From contig MCFH01000033.1 of NCBI GenBank assembly GCA_002104945.1, positions 248,001 through 312,000 on the forward strand: DNA of 64,000 nt, written 5' to 3'. A program made the position numbers and the translations under genes. Of this stretch, positions 24,996 through 37,969 are shown piece after piece. The stretch is from Piromyces finnis. Its lineage: Eukaryota; Neocallimastigomycota; Neocallimastigomycetes; Neocallimastigales; Neocallimastigaceae. Every line of letters starts with the position of its first letter. The first letter of the stretch is position 1. The notes beneath the pieces were generated by a model. The model saw only the letters and a program-made list of their open reading frames with translations. It ran no database searches and had not been told where the DNA came from.

Positions 24996-26959
24996 TTTCC
25001 AAAAAAACATTGATATTTTTTTATTTTGTATATATACTATAAAATCTTTTTTATAAAACTTTTAATTTATACATATATATAGTGCAATTATTTTTTTTAA
25101 ACCTAATAATGAAATATTTATTAATATGAAATATAAATAATATATATATATAATAATTATTATTAAAATTATTTATTCTTTTTTAAACTCTGATAGACAG
25201 TTTTAAATCTATATAAAAATAAAATATTAAAAAAAAAAATAATTAAATAACAAAAAAACTAATATAACTATTAATATGAAAAATACATATTTGGATATAA
25301 ATATTAACCTGTGTTGGTGATATATTAGTTATAAAATAATGTTAGTTCGTTCTTATTGTACTTTTTTTTTTTTATATTTTAATCTCCAAAAATTATTTAG
25401 GGAAAGAAATAAAAGATGTCTTTTTTTTTTTTTATAATTAAAATGTAAAAATAAATTATAAAAGATTCCGTATTTCATGCGTTAAATCTATTAACAATAA
25501 AATATTAGTTTTTTTTTTTTATACTTGCTTTGTGACTGTCTGAAATATTAATAATTGTATAATTTTATATTAATTTTTTTTTTTCTTGCTTCATTCTTTC
25601 TACGGTATGTTTTTTCATTCTTTATCATAAAGCAAAACAAAATAAAAATATTTTATATATTATCACTAAATAATAATAATAGAAATTTTTAAAAGAACAT
25701 TAAAAGGTATACAGAATTCTTATCAATGATCATTAAAATTTAATACATTAATATATTATTAATTAAAATAAGTTTTAATAATTTTAATTTAGTATATATA
25801 TATAAATAATAAATTAATACATTACCAACCATAATAACAACAACCATTATAACCATTTTACCATTTAATATTAATATTGTATTATTTCTCTTTTTTTTTT
25901 TTTATTTATAAAGTGTATTACAGAAGGAATAAAGATTAACCATTACTTCATTACTTTTAATAAATAACTGAAATTTTAAAGGAAAAGATTATTTAATTTT
26001 CAAGTCAATAGGATATTGTAATATTTTAATATAAATTAAAGTTTGTATGCTATTTAATATTTCTGCATATAATCCCAATAAATAAAAAAAAAAAAGTTGA
26101 GAAACAATTTCTAGTTATTATTATGATTTTTTTTTTTTTTTCTTTTCTGTTGTACTCTTTTCCTTCTTTCTTTTCAGTAGTTCTCCTCTTTCAGTTTTAT
26201 ACTAATTACAATAAAAAATATTACAAAGGAAATAGTCATTAAATAAAAATAAAAAATATTTAAATATTTTATATTCATTTTTTTGGATAAGCCCCCACTA
26301 TTTTGAATATTTATTACACCACTAAATCTTATTATATAGTTTTTATTATTCTAAAATTAATTAAAAAAAAAAAATAATATTAAATTTTATTTTAATAGAG
26401 TATACAATAAAATTTTCAAATTTTAATAATAGAGGTTAAACTATTAAAATTAATACAAGTAATGTTATATGAAGCATACACAATAGCATTAAACTAAATA
26501 TTATTTATAATAATAAAGGAGGGAAAAAAAAAAAATAAAATTATTTTTCATAATAAAAAACAAAATAATAAAATAGTTTTAAAAACAAATTACCTCATTT
26601 TTACTAATAGTAAATCAAAAAAAAAAAAAAAAAAAAAAGGAATAATTGAAAAATTTCAATAAAAAAACCTGATTAATGTAATTATACAAATCAATATTTA
26701 AATAAGAATATATTTTTTCTTAATACAATATATATATTAACATCTCACTTATTTTATTTTAATTTCTCTTGATAATCATATATGTTTATTTTACATGATA
26801 TATATTTAAATTATCATTTGCCCATTTATACAATACATCATACACATCGCTTTTCATGTTTTTTTTTTTTGTCCAATTTAATATTTTCAATAAAATTATA
26901 ATTAATATTAAATAGTATACAGAATAAATATATATATATATATATATAAAGAAAAACTT
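24996..26959. other. Intergenic region upstream of DMA1
   Basis: 2 kb of A/T-rich sequence with many T and A homopolymers (for example 26610-26640) and a (TA)n tract just before the DMA1 ATG. No gene seen. Confidence 0.5.
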
Positions 26960-29011
26960 ATGAGTGAAGAATTAATTGTACCTTCAGAAAATAAGTTAGA
27001 AACAAAGGAAAAGGAATATGAAACAAAAGTTCCTGTAGTTTCTGTTCGTCTTGTTTCATATAATGATCCAGTAAGAACGACTACTTCCTTACCATTTGAA
27101 CCTGTTGAACGAAATTTAGTAGAAGGTGTTGTTGCAAAAATTGGTAGACAAGTTAATAGACCAAATAATAATGCTGCTCAAGCTAGCAAAGAATCAATTT
27201 GGTTCCAAAGTAAAGTTGTCAGTAGAAGCCATGCTGAAATTTGGGCAAAGGATTGTCAAGTAATAATTAAACAAACAATTATATATAATTTATATATATG
27301 AAGTATAAATTAAAATTAAGAATAATTGGATAGTTAATTTTAAATATTACATATCCATTTAAATAAATTTGTACATATTATAAAGTTTAAATAGATATAA
27401 ATGTTATTATAAATTATTTTTTTTTTCTTCAATTTATAAATATTTATATATAAAAAAGACAATGAAATTATTAGAAATTTGTTAGTAATTTAAAAATACT
27501 CTTTTTTTTTAACATATTATAATAAAATAGGTATATTTAAAAGATGTTGGTAGTTCTTCAGGTACTTTTCTTAATAGAATGAGATTAAGTCCTTCAAACA
27601 AAGAAAGTAGACCTTATCCATTAAAAGATGGTGATATCATTCAATTAGGTATTGATTATCAAGGAAAAACTCAAGGTAATAAAAAAAAATCGAAATATAA
27701 TAATTAATAATTAATATAAATATCAACATGCTATAGAATATAAACCAAATTATTTCCAGTATTTGTAATTAAGATATTATGTATATATATGTTCCTAACA
27801 TAATATAGATATATTTAAATGTGTAATTATAAAAATTCAAATTACTAATCATACTTATGTTCAACAACAAAAAAGAAAGGCAAACCCAGCTCGGTAATTA
27901 CAATGATAGAATAAAATTATTTTAATTATTAATTTTCAGTAATTCATTTATATTGTATATTTGATATTTATTAATATATATATATATATATATACATTTT
28001 AAAATCTACATCTTAAAAAATCTTACTATCCAAATATAACTGGAAATCTAAATATAATTCAATATTATTATTTTATATACTATCAATATTCACATATATA
28101 TATATATATATATCAAAATAACTTAATATATATTACTATAAAATATTCTTTTTCTGCTTTGCCAAAAAAAAAAAAAAAAAAAAATCTTTGAAAAATCTTA
28201 ATCAAATAGTTTCATGTCAGCTTTAAGAGCATTATTATCTGCAACCAATCCATATTCTACCTCATTCCCAGGTATAAATGAACCAGTAAATAATAATTCA
28301 ATTGATTGTTGTATTTGTTTGAGTCATATTGGACCATTCCAAGCATTATTTATTGCACCATGCTCTCACTGTTTCCACTATAAATGTATCAATCCAATTT
28401 TATCCAGTGGTGATATGTTTTTATGTCCTGTTTGTAGACAAGTAGCTAACTTAAAGGCAAGTGTTAGTTCAGACGATCTTTTTGGTGAAGATGATGAAAA
28501 TCTTATTGAAGAGGATAAGATTCATTCAGTGGATTCACCATCTATGTTATCTTCTACACCTGTTAATACTATCTCTAATATCGGTACTCATGGTCATAGT
28601 AATTTAATAACCAATGTCAGCGCTTCTTCTCATCAAACCAATACTAATGCTATCACAAATAATATTGTCTCCTCTCCATCAGGAATGGCACCATCATCCA
28701 TTCACGAAGTAAACCAACCGATAGCTTCATTAAATAACAATGATTTATCAAATAACCATATTCCTTCCACTCTAATTTACGAATTCCAACAAATGAATCT
28801 TAATGAAACTAATTCTAATAATTCATCTAATGAAAATATAACAGAGAATCAATCATTCCATATTACTGAAAATATGAACGTTTCAAATGTTGAAAATAAT
28901 AATGAATCTTCTAATGAATTGAATCATTATTCACAAATGCCTTCAGAAAACATGGTTATTGATTCTTCAAATTTTAATAATTCTAACAATAATAATATAG
29001 CCAACCCATAA
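26960..29011 (+). CDS. DMA1: FHA-RING E3 ubiquitin ligase, Dma1/CHFR-like
   Basis: Exons 26960-27259, 27531-27675, 27809-27893 and 28210-29011 encode 443 aa. The FHA phosphothreonine-binding domain (about 50-150) shows IGRQ, SKVVSRSHAEIW, LKDVGSSSGTFLN and LKDGDIIQLGID. The linker exon reads DIFKCVIIKIQI...KRKANPARF, matching the block between FHA and RING in fungal Dma proteins. The RING-H2 has ligands C210, C213, C228, H230, H233, C236, C249 and C252 (CCICL, PCSHCFHYKC, CPVCRQ). The C-terminal third is a low-complexity Asn/Ser-rich tail. Dma1/Dma2 in yeasts delay mitotic exit and cytokinesis by ubiquitinating phosphorylated targets, so the same checkpoint role is inferred. The acceptor of exon 3 at 27809 was chosen over one at about 27758 because only it restores the conserved linker and an open frame. 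Confidence 0.92.
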
Positions 29012-29612
29012 AGTTTTTTTTCTTTTTTTTTTTTTTTTAAAAAAAAAAATACTAAAATTAAAAAAAAAAAAGAACAACAAACTTTTTCTAAAAAACAAAC
29101 AAACATTAATATATATTTTTCTTTTTAATTTTTATATAGCAAAAAACAAAAAGCAAAAAATAAACATAATTAATGAAAAATATTATATAATTAAATAATA
29201 TATATTTTAATAAGGATATCTATTATAGTACATATTCATATTTATAATTGATTGTATAAAAAAAAAAAAAAATCAATGTATTTAAAATAAAATAAAACAA
29301 AACAAAGCAAAACAAAACAAAACAAAAAAAAAAAAAAAAAATAGTTTCAATACCATTTTTTCTTTTTTCTTGTTTTTTTAGTAATTTATTTAAAAAGAAA
29401 AAAAAAAATATAAAGTAAAATTAAGTATAAAACAAAAAATAATAAATAAAAAAATAGTAAATAAACATCATAAGCATAAAAGTATATCACTACGACGACA
29501 AATTGTAGAAAAAAAAATTTTTTTTTTTCTTTTTTTTTGAAAATTAAGTAAATCCTTTATTATTTTATATTATTTTTATTTTTATTTTTATAATTTTTTT
29601 AATCTAATTTAT
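29012..29612. other. Convergent intergenic region DMA1 / ARMC2
   Basis: 600 bp between two stop codons, made largely of A and T homopolymers with a run of repeated AAAC/AAAGC units near 29295-29325. No gene seen; two 3' UTRs expected. Confidence 0.5.
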
Positions 29613-31382
29613 TCATTTATATAAAATTTCATCCTCTTCAGTTGCTTCATCAAAATTTTCAGTCATTTTTTGAATTGTATCGACTTCATAATCAGGTTCT
29701 GGATTAGAATAGTCCATTAATAAGTTTTGTTGACTTTCCGCATATTCTATATACAAAATAAGTTTATTCATCAATTTAGTTGATATATCCATGTAGTGTA
29801 AGAAATCTTCTGTCGTATGAGAAGATTGAAATAAATCTATTGTTTCATGATTATTTTCATTATCGTCAATAACCTTTTTATCAAAGGCATCATCATCCTT
29901 TATGGTCGTATCATTCAAAAATGGAATAGAATATTGATATTCTAATATATAGATAATATATATAAAATTTTAATAAATTAAAAAAAAAAAAAAAAAAAAG
30001 AAATTAAATGATAAGGTTATTTAAATAGTTCTTTTTTTTTTTTTTACCTTGAGAAACTTCTAATAAATTATAAAGTTGTATTAATATATCATCACTATTA
30101 CTTATTTTTTGAGCCCAATTATTATCTGTTAAACTTTTAATCATTAAAAGAGAGGGGAATTAAAAAAAAAATATTTTAACATACATATAATAAATATAAA
30201 CCTAAACATAAATAGAAACATCAATAATAATATTAATAAATAATAATTACCATAAATTATAGAAAATTTTGCATATTAAACAAGCCAAGTCGAAATCAGA
30301 CATATTAATACATAGTTCAAGAATTTCTAAATGCCTATTTATATATATGCATTACAATTACAATATAATTTTATAGGTATAAAAGGTATTAATTATTAGA
30401 ATTAGAATACTGTCTTTTTCCTTTTTGTATAAATTATAAACAGAAAAAAAAAAAGAGAAAAAAGAAAAAGTGTAGGTGGGTTTATTAATTTACATACTTT
30501 TCAACACCTTCATTTTGTAAGTATACATCGCAATGATATTGATAATTAATTAAATTAATTAATACTCCACAAATATTATAGACAACGTCACGATTAGAAT
30601 GATCTAATAAAATAACAAACATTTCACTCGCTTTTTTTTAAAAAGAAAATCTTTTAAGTTTAATACTTTTCAAAAAGTTTTTTTATTTATAAAAGAAAAA
30701 AAAATTATAAATTATATATATTTATACCTTTAGATATTTTTGCAAAATCACATACATCTTGAAATTGTGTTATATTTCCAAACACTCTTGATGCCTCTAT
30801 AACAGCTTCAACATTGTCATAAAACATAAGAGGTAGTAATACTATAGTAATAATAATAGTAATAAAAGTTTTTAGTTTTCCTATATTTTATTTTATTAAT
30901 AGCTAAATAATTAATATGTAAATATATATAAATATATATATACATTTTGCAATAATAATTCGTTGATCTAATATTTCATTATTTGATTCATTATAGTATG
31001 AAATATTTGCAATAGCTCCAATAATATTTAATATTAATTCTTCATTATCATGAATATTTTTGATTTCTATTTTTTTATATTATTTTATAGAAAGATAATG
31101 AAAAAAAAATGATTACATAAGTTTTATTTATTTAGGAAATTATACAAAATCCTTTTTTATTTTATAATATTATTAAAATATAATAATTATAATAAAAAAC
31201 CAATTATTTTTTCTTCTTCTTACTAAATAAATCTACTAGACATTTTATTTCCGGAATTTCAGCTATTATTGGTCCAACTTTGCTATTTAATGCCATGTTG
31301 GCTATCAACCGAATCAACTAATTCAATAAATAATTAAAAAATATGAATAATATAATATTTATAATAATTTTTTAGTTACCTA

Positions 31383-31419
<37 letters not shown>

Positions 31420-34210
31420 TTTATAAATTATAATATATATAAACATAAGTCTGTATATATATATTTAAATGAATACCTTTATTAACACATCTTCTTCTTC
31501 TTTTTCTTTTAAATTTATTTCATAATTTTCTTGTTTATTATTATCTTCTATTTGATTATCATTTGATTTAATTTTTTTATTTATTGTTTTTCTTACTAGT
31601 AATTCTAATAGTTGTACAAGATCCGGTATATAATCAAAGATGATATCTGGTATAGTTGATGTTTTATCACATGATAAATTACCTAAAATAAAACATATTC
31701 TTACAACTAAGGGCTAAATTCATAAATAACAATAAAAAAACCCCCCAATTAAATTTTGTTACTAAATGAAATTAATAGGTTTCTATGGGAAATAAATAAA
31801 TTATAATAATATTTTTCGTCTTGTTTATAATAACTTACATTGTTATTATAATGAGCTAATAATAATTTAGTCAGAGTTACGATTGAACTAGTTGAATTTT
31901 CTAATAAAATTTGGAAATCTGTATATAATGATAGTTTACTTTATTTCCATTCAAATTAAATTGTTAATTAATATTTATTCCTTTGATCCACTAAATTATT
32001 TTAATAGATGATTTTTTGTTTTTTTACCTAAATATTCTAGATATATTTAAAACTAATTCTTCATATTTATTAAATAATGAATATGACTTTAGTAGAAGGA
32101 ATAAGGATTTAATAATATGATCCTTTAATATAATTGAACGAGCATGTTCATTCGTTACAAGATTTCTTATAGTTGCAGTTATCTATGGGTATCATGATGA
32201 TAATTTAATATCAACCGTTAATAATTAATAATAAAATAATTACATTGAATGTATACAAGATGTTTACCTGTATTAATATTTGTGTAGGTCGGTTATTTAA
32301 TGAAGAATTAAGTTGCTTATTTGTATCACTATGCAATTTAATTAACATCTTTTTATTTTATGTGTTGATTTAATATTATTATATTTTTAATATATATATT
32401 TTTTTATAAGAATTGTAATTTTTAAAAAGTATAAAAATATTAATAATAAATTAATAAATTGATATAAATTATTTATTCTATATTATTTTTATTTTTTCTG
32501 CTTTTTATTCCTATTAATTATGATTACCAAAATAATTTTATTGAATATTGATGTTCCATCCATCATATAAATAATATTTTGATTTTCATAGGAATTTGAT
32601 ATATTCTTTAGTGTTGCAATAGAATAAATTAATAAATCGTATTGTTGAAATAGCCTCTCATTATTATTTGTTTTTGTTAAATTAATTGCAGAAATTATTT
32701 TTAAAAGTTGTTCTTTTTTTTTTTTTTTTTTTAATTTTTATTATTATTATTATTTTCAATATGTATGTATGTATATATATAAAAGATAAATAAAAATTAA
32801 TATATTTTATTTCTATTTATTCTATTGTATTTCGAGTGATAATCAAATCTATAATAAGAATGATAAACCATTATTTTTTTTTTTAAAAATTCTTACTTAT
32901 TATTTTATATTCTTCAAATAATCTATCATTTCCATCATTTTTACTTAGTCTGAAGAGTACTTTGCAAACTCCAATTTGTATCACAATGGATGAAACATTC
33001 TTTTTATAATATATAATTATAAATTAAAAAAAAAAAAAGTTAGATATTAGCATTATAAAAATTTTGAGGAGGGGCATTTGAACTGTATCTCTATTATTAA
33101 ATGCTAAAATTTATTTTTGATAAAATTAATATATATGAACTCATACACAAAGTATGTTTCCACAACAATCAATGATAAATTGAGCATGAATTGGTTTAGT
33201 TTTCCAATGATTCATTTTTGATTTTAATGGTATTGAAAAATTATGATTTTTTATAACATTGTTAATTATACTTAATAAATTTTTTTTTTCTTCCGGTTTA
33301 AGGTCTGATAATGGGCAACGAATTAGGGAAACAATTAATTCTGATGTTGTTAATGGTCTATCCTGATTTTTATTTTCTATTTCTTCATTATTAATAGATA
33401 ATTCTTCCATCGACTTATTTAAACAATTATTTCCTTCATATTCCTTCCTTTCAATTAATGTATTTCCATTGTCATTTAAATCACTTTTATTTTGATTGAT
33501 ATTTGAATTATCAAGTATAGTATTATTTTGGTGATCAGTATTTTCATTACTCTGTAATATATGTAACTGAATCATATAAAAATTTATAATAATATTTATT
33601 TTTAATACTATTACTTATTTATAAAATATTTTTATTTATTAATATATTCCTTTTTTTTTTAAATAATATTACATTTTTTAAAGAGGAAGGATCAATTGGT
33701 TTAAGTCGATAGGGCCTAGATATAATTTTTCTGTAGCTTACAATATATTATTTTAATAGATAATTATTAATTTTTTACATCCTTTTTACGATGTATATAT
33801 TAAATAAAAATAAATTTAATTATTTACACTTCATTATTTCTTTTAATTCCTGTATTAATATTTCTTGATTTAAATGGTAGTCCAAAATTAGCACCTAAAT
33901 GTGAAGAATTCTGTTGAACTTCATTATAAGAATCTAAAAGGGAATTTTGACCAGAAGAAAGGGATGATCTTCTTCTTTCTAATGGCGTTATGGGACGTGT
34001 TGGGTGCTTTAAAGATGCACGTGCTTGTTTAATAATATCACAAGCCAAAGGTTCTTTTGTTATTTGCCTTTGAATAAATAATGGATTTTTTCTACTTTTT
34101 ATATTTGAATTATTGAAAAGCGCTAAATAAGGTGAAGAATTGGAATCAGAAGTATCAAAATTAGACGAGGGTTGTGAATTTAATGATGATTGATATATAT
34201 ATGAACTCAT
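29613..34210 (-). CDS. ARMC2: ARMC2, armadillo-repeat flagellar assembly protein
   Basis: Sixteen exons: 34210-33828, 33730-33673, 33566-33147, 32999-32897, 32712-32528, 32348-32268, 32182-32028, 31938-31839, 31713-31477, 31317-31224, 31066-30944, 30841-30728, 30630-30498, 30334-30251, 30133-30048 and 29941-29613. They total 2685 nt, 894 aa, all phases closing. The N-terminus has DIIKQARASLKHPTRPITPLE (about 58-78), matching the ARMC2 opening. The armadillo region follows the vertebrate protein block by block: ITATIRNLV, NISRIFSKLSLY, PLVVRICFILGNLS, EDVLIKLIRLIANMAL, EELILNIIGAIANISYY, VIEASRVFGNITQ, CGVLINLIN and DLACLICKIFYNL. ARMC2 is needed for axonemal central-pair and radial-spoke integrity in sperm, and in Chlamydomonas is an IFT adaptor for radial spokes. 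In this fungus it should serve zoospore flagella. Uncertain: exon 2 acceptor (33730 or a downstream in-phase AG) and the extent of exon 3's 5' end. Confidence 0.9.
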
Positions 34211-35355
34211 TATGATTCTATATTTTATGGTATAAAAGTATTATGACTATAAGTGAGTGAATTATAAATGGAATATAAATTGTATTAAATTATATTATTA
34301 TTATTATTTTTTTATTGTTGATCCTACTACCTATTATTTTTATTTATTTTAAAAAATAAAAAAATAATTAATAAAATTTTAGCATTTCTAAATATTAATT
34401 AAAAAATTTATATTATAATTTTATTTATTAATAAAGTTTTTAAAATGAATGAAAACTTTAAAGTTTATGTTTTTTATTAAAAAAAAAAAAAAAAGTTATT
34501 TATTGTGTAAAGAATAATAGGTTAGGCTGGAATTATGCTTCTACACCATTTATTTTAATAAAAAAGAAACGTGCAAAAAAAAAAAAAAAAATAAATAAAT
34601 TAGTCAAAGGATTATAATTTATGCTACTTCAACATCATCCTAATAGTCAAAGTAGTATCGATAAATTATAAAAAGTTAATATAAAAAAAGTTAATAATAG
34701 AATAATTCTAAACTATTTAAATATTTATATTACCCTATTTATTATTATTATTACTATTATTAAATAGTCTAAAATCAATATAGAGTTTCTTTTAATGTGC
34801 ACCTATTGCTATATGCATGCATCTTTAAAGGGTTATATCTTAATACTTTCTCTCATGTTCACCTCTCTTTTTTGCATGTTTTTTTTTAAAATAATTTTTA
34901 AAAATTTGTAAATTAAATCATATATAAATCAACCAATAAAATTGAAAATAGGAGATTATGCTACAACTATTTAAAAGTTCGCTTTTTATAATTTTATAGG
35001 ATGTAATGATTTATGGATAGCCAATTTTATAGTGTAGTGTTATTTCACCTTATTCTATATTATTATTTTGTATTGTTATTATTTTTTCATCACAACTAAT
35101 TTTTTCAAAGTATTTCTAATAATCTATTTATAAACAACTTTTGATCGTTGTATGAAATTTTCATTTGTAACCTAAATTTCAAATAGTTTCATCGCCTATA
35201 AGCCATTCCTTTTCTTTTCTTTTATAATAATAAAAAATATTTAGGTGTGTTCACCTTTTCATTACCTTTTTTTCTTTTTATTTTTACATATATATATGAT
35301 ATTCAGACATATATGCACCTATATATTATTTCTGTATGAATAATCTATACATACA

Positions 35356-35361
35356 TCACGT
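35356..35361. promoter_or_regulatory. CACGTG E-box within ACATCACGTGTAT
   Basis: Palindromic CACGTG, the core bound by bHLH factors; in yeasts Pho4 uses it at PHO84. It lies 2.6 kb upstream of PHO84 here and 1.1 kb upstream of ARMC2. The surrounding 13-mer recurs exactly near 47126-47138. Function is unproven. Confidence 0.25.
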
Positions 35362-36730
35362 GTATAAAATCATTGAAATTAGTTACTTCTGTTTTGAACA
35401 CGTTTACTTTTATGAGTAATGATTGGATAAAATAATTAATATAGAGAAACTTTAAAAAAGTTTAAGAATTAAATTTTAATAAATAATAAAAAAGATTTAT
35501 ATTGTAATTTCACATCATCATCCTAATTAAAAAGTCTATTTTTTAATAATTATTTATAGATAAAAATTAAAATAGATATAATAATTATACATTCAAATAT
35601 ATATATATATATAGAAAATAATAAAACCTATTTTATGAGATATTGACAGCACGTTCCACTCTACTACACAACTACTCATACTATCTACTATAATATATTT
35701 AATTTTTAATATTGGAATTATAAAATTATTAGAAAAAAAAAAGATATAAATTCGTAATGTTTTCCTTTTCCAATGATTTAAAAAATTTTTATAAAAATAT
35801 TTTATGAACAAAAGTAATCATAGTTTTATACTTGTAATAATTAATAGATAATAACACCAACAACACCAACAACACTAACAACAACAAAGACAATAGTTTT
35901 GAATTATTTTTCAATGTAAAAAATGGGATGATTAAAATGATTTACATAACTTATTACAATATTCTAAAGCCATGTTTATTTCAATCATAAATGTATTAAG
36001 TTGTATTTTTTTAATTCTTTTAATAAATTTTTAATTTCAAAAAAAAAAAAAACATTATTAAAATAATAACACCATAGGATAGTAGTAATAATGATAGTAA
36101 TATAAAATAGATACTTTATATATCATAATAGTTTATTAATTCTTCATAGTATATTCATCATATCAAATAAAATACTATTATAATCCAAAAAAAATAAACT
36201 TTTTTGATTATGTAAATTTTAATTTATTTTTTTATTAATAAAGTTCTAAACACTGTCTATTGTAATATAGGAATTGGTGATATTTTGTTTGAAAAATGCA
36301 TTTAATCTATTAATTCAATGTTGGAATAAAGCCACAATAATTAGAATAAGACAAAATCTCTAAAATGTAAAAGTTGTGTAAATTTATTGTTTTGTAAATA
36401 TTTATTATTAAAAAATAGATTAAAATAATGGAAATAATTTATAAATCCAAATTATTGACGTTGAAAACATTTCATGTTTGATTTAAGCAATTCTATTGGT
36501 TTAATCATTTTTTAAATACAAACTGCATGCTTGATCCATTGGCTGTAAATTCTTCTTGTGAAGAAAGTTAACTAAAAATAATTAAATAATTTATTAGGAT
36601 AAAATCCTATTTACCATACCACTCAGCAGAATAGGAATCATAATGATAATAATAAAATATGATATTATAAAGAAAATGCCAAAGAGTATACTTTCATTAT
36701 TGGCTAAAACTTTATTACTTATGATTTTAA

Positions 36731-36842
36731 TAAAGGAAAGTAAGGTTTTTTAATATTATCAAAAAGAATAATAATGATTTCAATAATAAAGGAAAGTAAG
36801 GTTTTTTAATATTATCAAAAAGAATAATAATGATTTCAATAA
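36731..36842. repeat. 56-bp perfect tandem duplication (2 copies)
   Basis: Two adjacent identical units, 36731-36786 and 36787-36842, beginning TAAAGGAAAGTAAGG and ending in an ATAATGATTTCAATAA segment. Perfect identity in non-coding DNA suggests a very recent event, or an assembly artefact. Confidence 0.85.
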
Positions 36843-37969
36843 TAATTCATAATTTATAATAGCAGCTCTATGGAATTTTATAAATTTTATAAATATAAGA
36901 TTTAAATCGTATAAGACATTTTTATCAGGCTATGAGTAATCCCAATCCAAAAGATTTTGTAGAATTGTTTTAAGAACAAATCTTTTGAAAATGAAAAAGT
37001 AATGGCATTTTTTTCTTATTAAATAGAATTAGAAATTGCATTATTAAAAGTATAACTGAATTTAAAAGTTTTTTTTTTTTTACTTTATTTTCCCTTTTAC
37101 CAACCAACCTACCTAAAGTGTAATTCGTATTCCAATATCATCTTCCTAATTATATTGATTATAAATTTATAATAAAAAAAATAGGTAGAATTGAATTAAT
37201 TATCAAATTTTCCAATTTAAAAAAGTAATATGTTCAATTTAATGATAATTTATAGGTATTATACTATCTAATTTATTTTAATATATTTTAATTGAATGAA
37301 TTTAATTTAAACTCACATATAATAATAAGACCAACATATTAGTAATTCATTGAGAATTTAATATTATTAGCTAATCTATAATAAAGTTTTAATTCAATGA
37401 AATAATTTAAATGATGATTCATTATAATATATTATTAAGATTATTATAATATATTACAAACACATATTTAAATGAATATATATATTAAAATATAAATTAA
37501 TAATTTGAGGTATTTAATTTAAATTTCATATATATTTTCAACAAGAAATAATATATTATAAGGTATTGTTAGCTAATCTATAATAAAGTTATTAATTCAA
37601 AAAAAATAATTTAAATTATAATTACTCACAATAAATTACTCAATATATTAAGGATGAATTGATATCATATATTAAAATAAGATAATATATTGTATAATAT
37701 AATATCAATGATTCAACACTATGATTCAATAAAAAAATTGAAAATCATATATAAAGACAAAATTTTTTTTTTAAACTTTTATTCAACAACAAAAAAAAAA
37801 TAAATAAAAATTTACAATAAATTATTAAAAAAAAAATAATCATATTAAATTAAAGATAATAATAAATCTTAATTTAATATAAAACAAAAAAAAAAAAATA
37901 AATAATTATTTCAATTTTATATAGAATTATTTATATAGAATAAATTTTATATAGAAAAAAAAAATAAAT

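Larger units (their letters stand above)
34211..37969. other. Divergent intergenic region ARMC2 / PHO84
   Basis: 3.8 kb. It contains a CACGTG motif at 35356-35361, a 56-bp tandem duplication at 36731-36842 and scattered less A/T-rich stretches (34795-34880, 35160-35215) with no open frame. A 72-codon frame at 35593-35811 (-) was not accepted. Promoters of both genes lie here. Confidence 0.5.

Noticed and set aside
27676..27808. Alternative DMA1 exon starting after TTTCCAG near 27758
   Set aside because: It leads to a stop after 14 codons and loses the conserved IFKCV...KANPAR linker that the acceptor before 27809 restores.
35593..35811. 72-codon minus-strand frame between ARMC2 and PHO84
   Set aside because: Low-complexity Tyr/Ile/Phe composition with no family resemblance; no support from splice structure.
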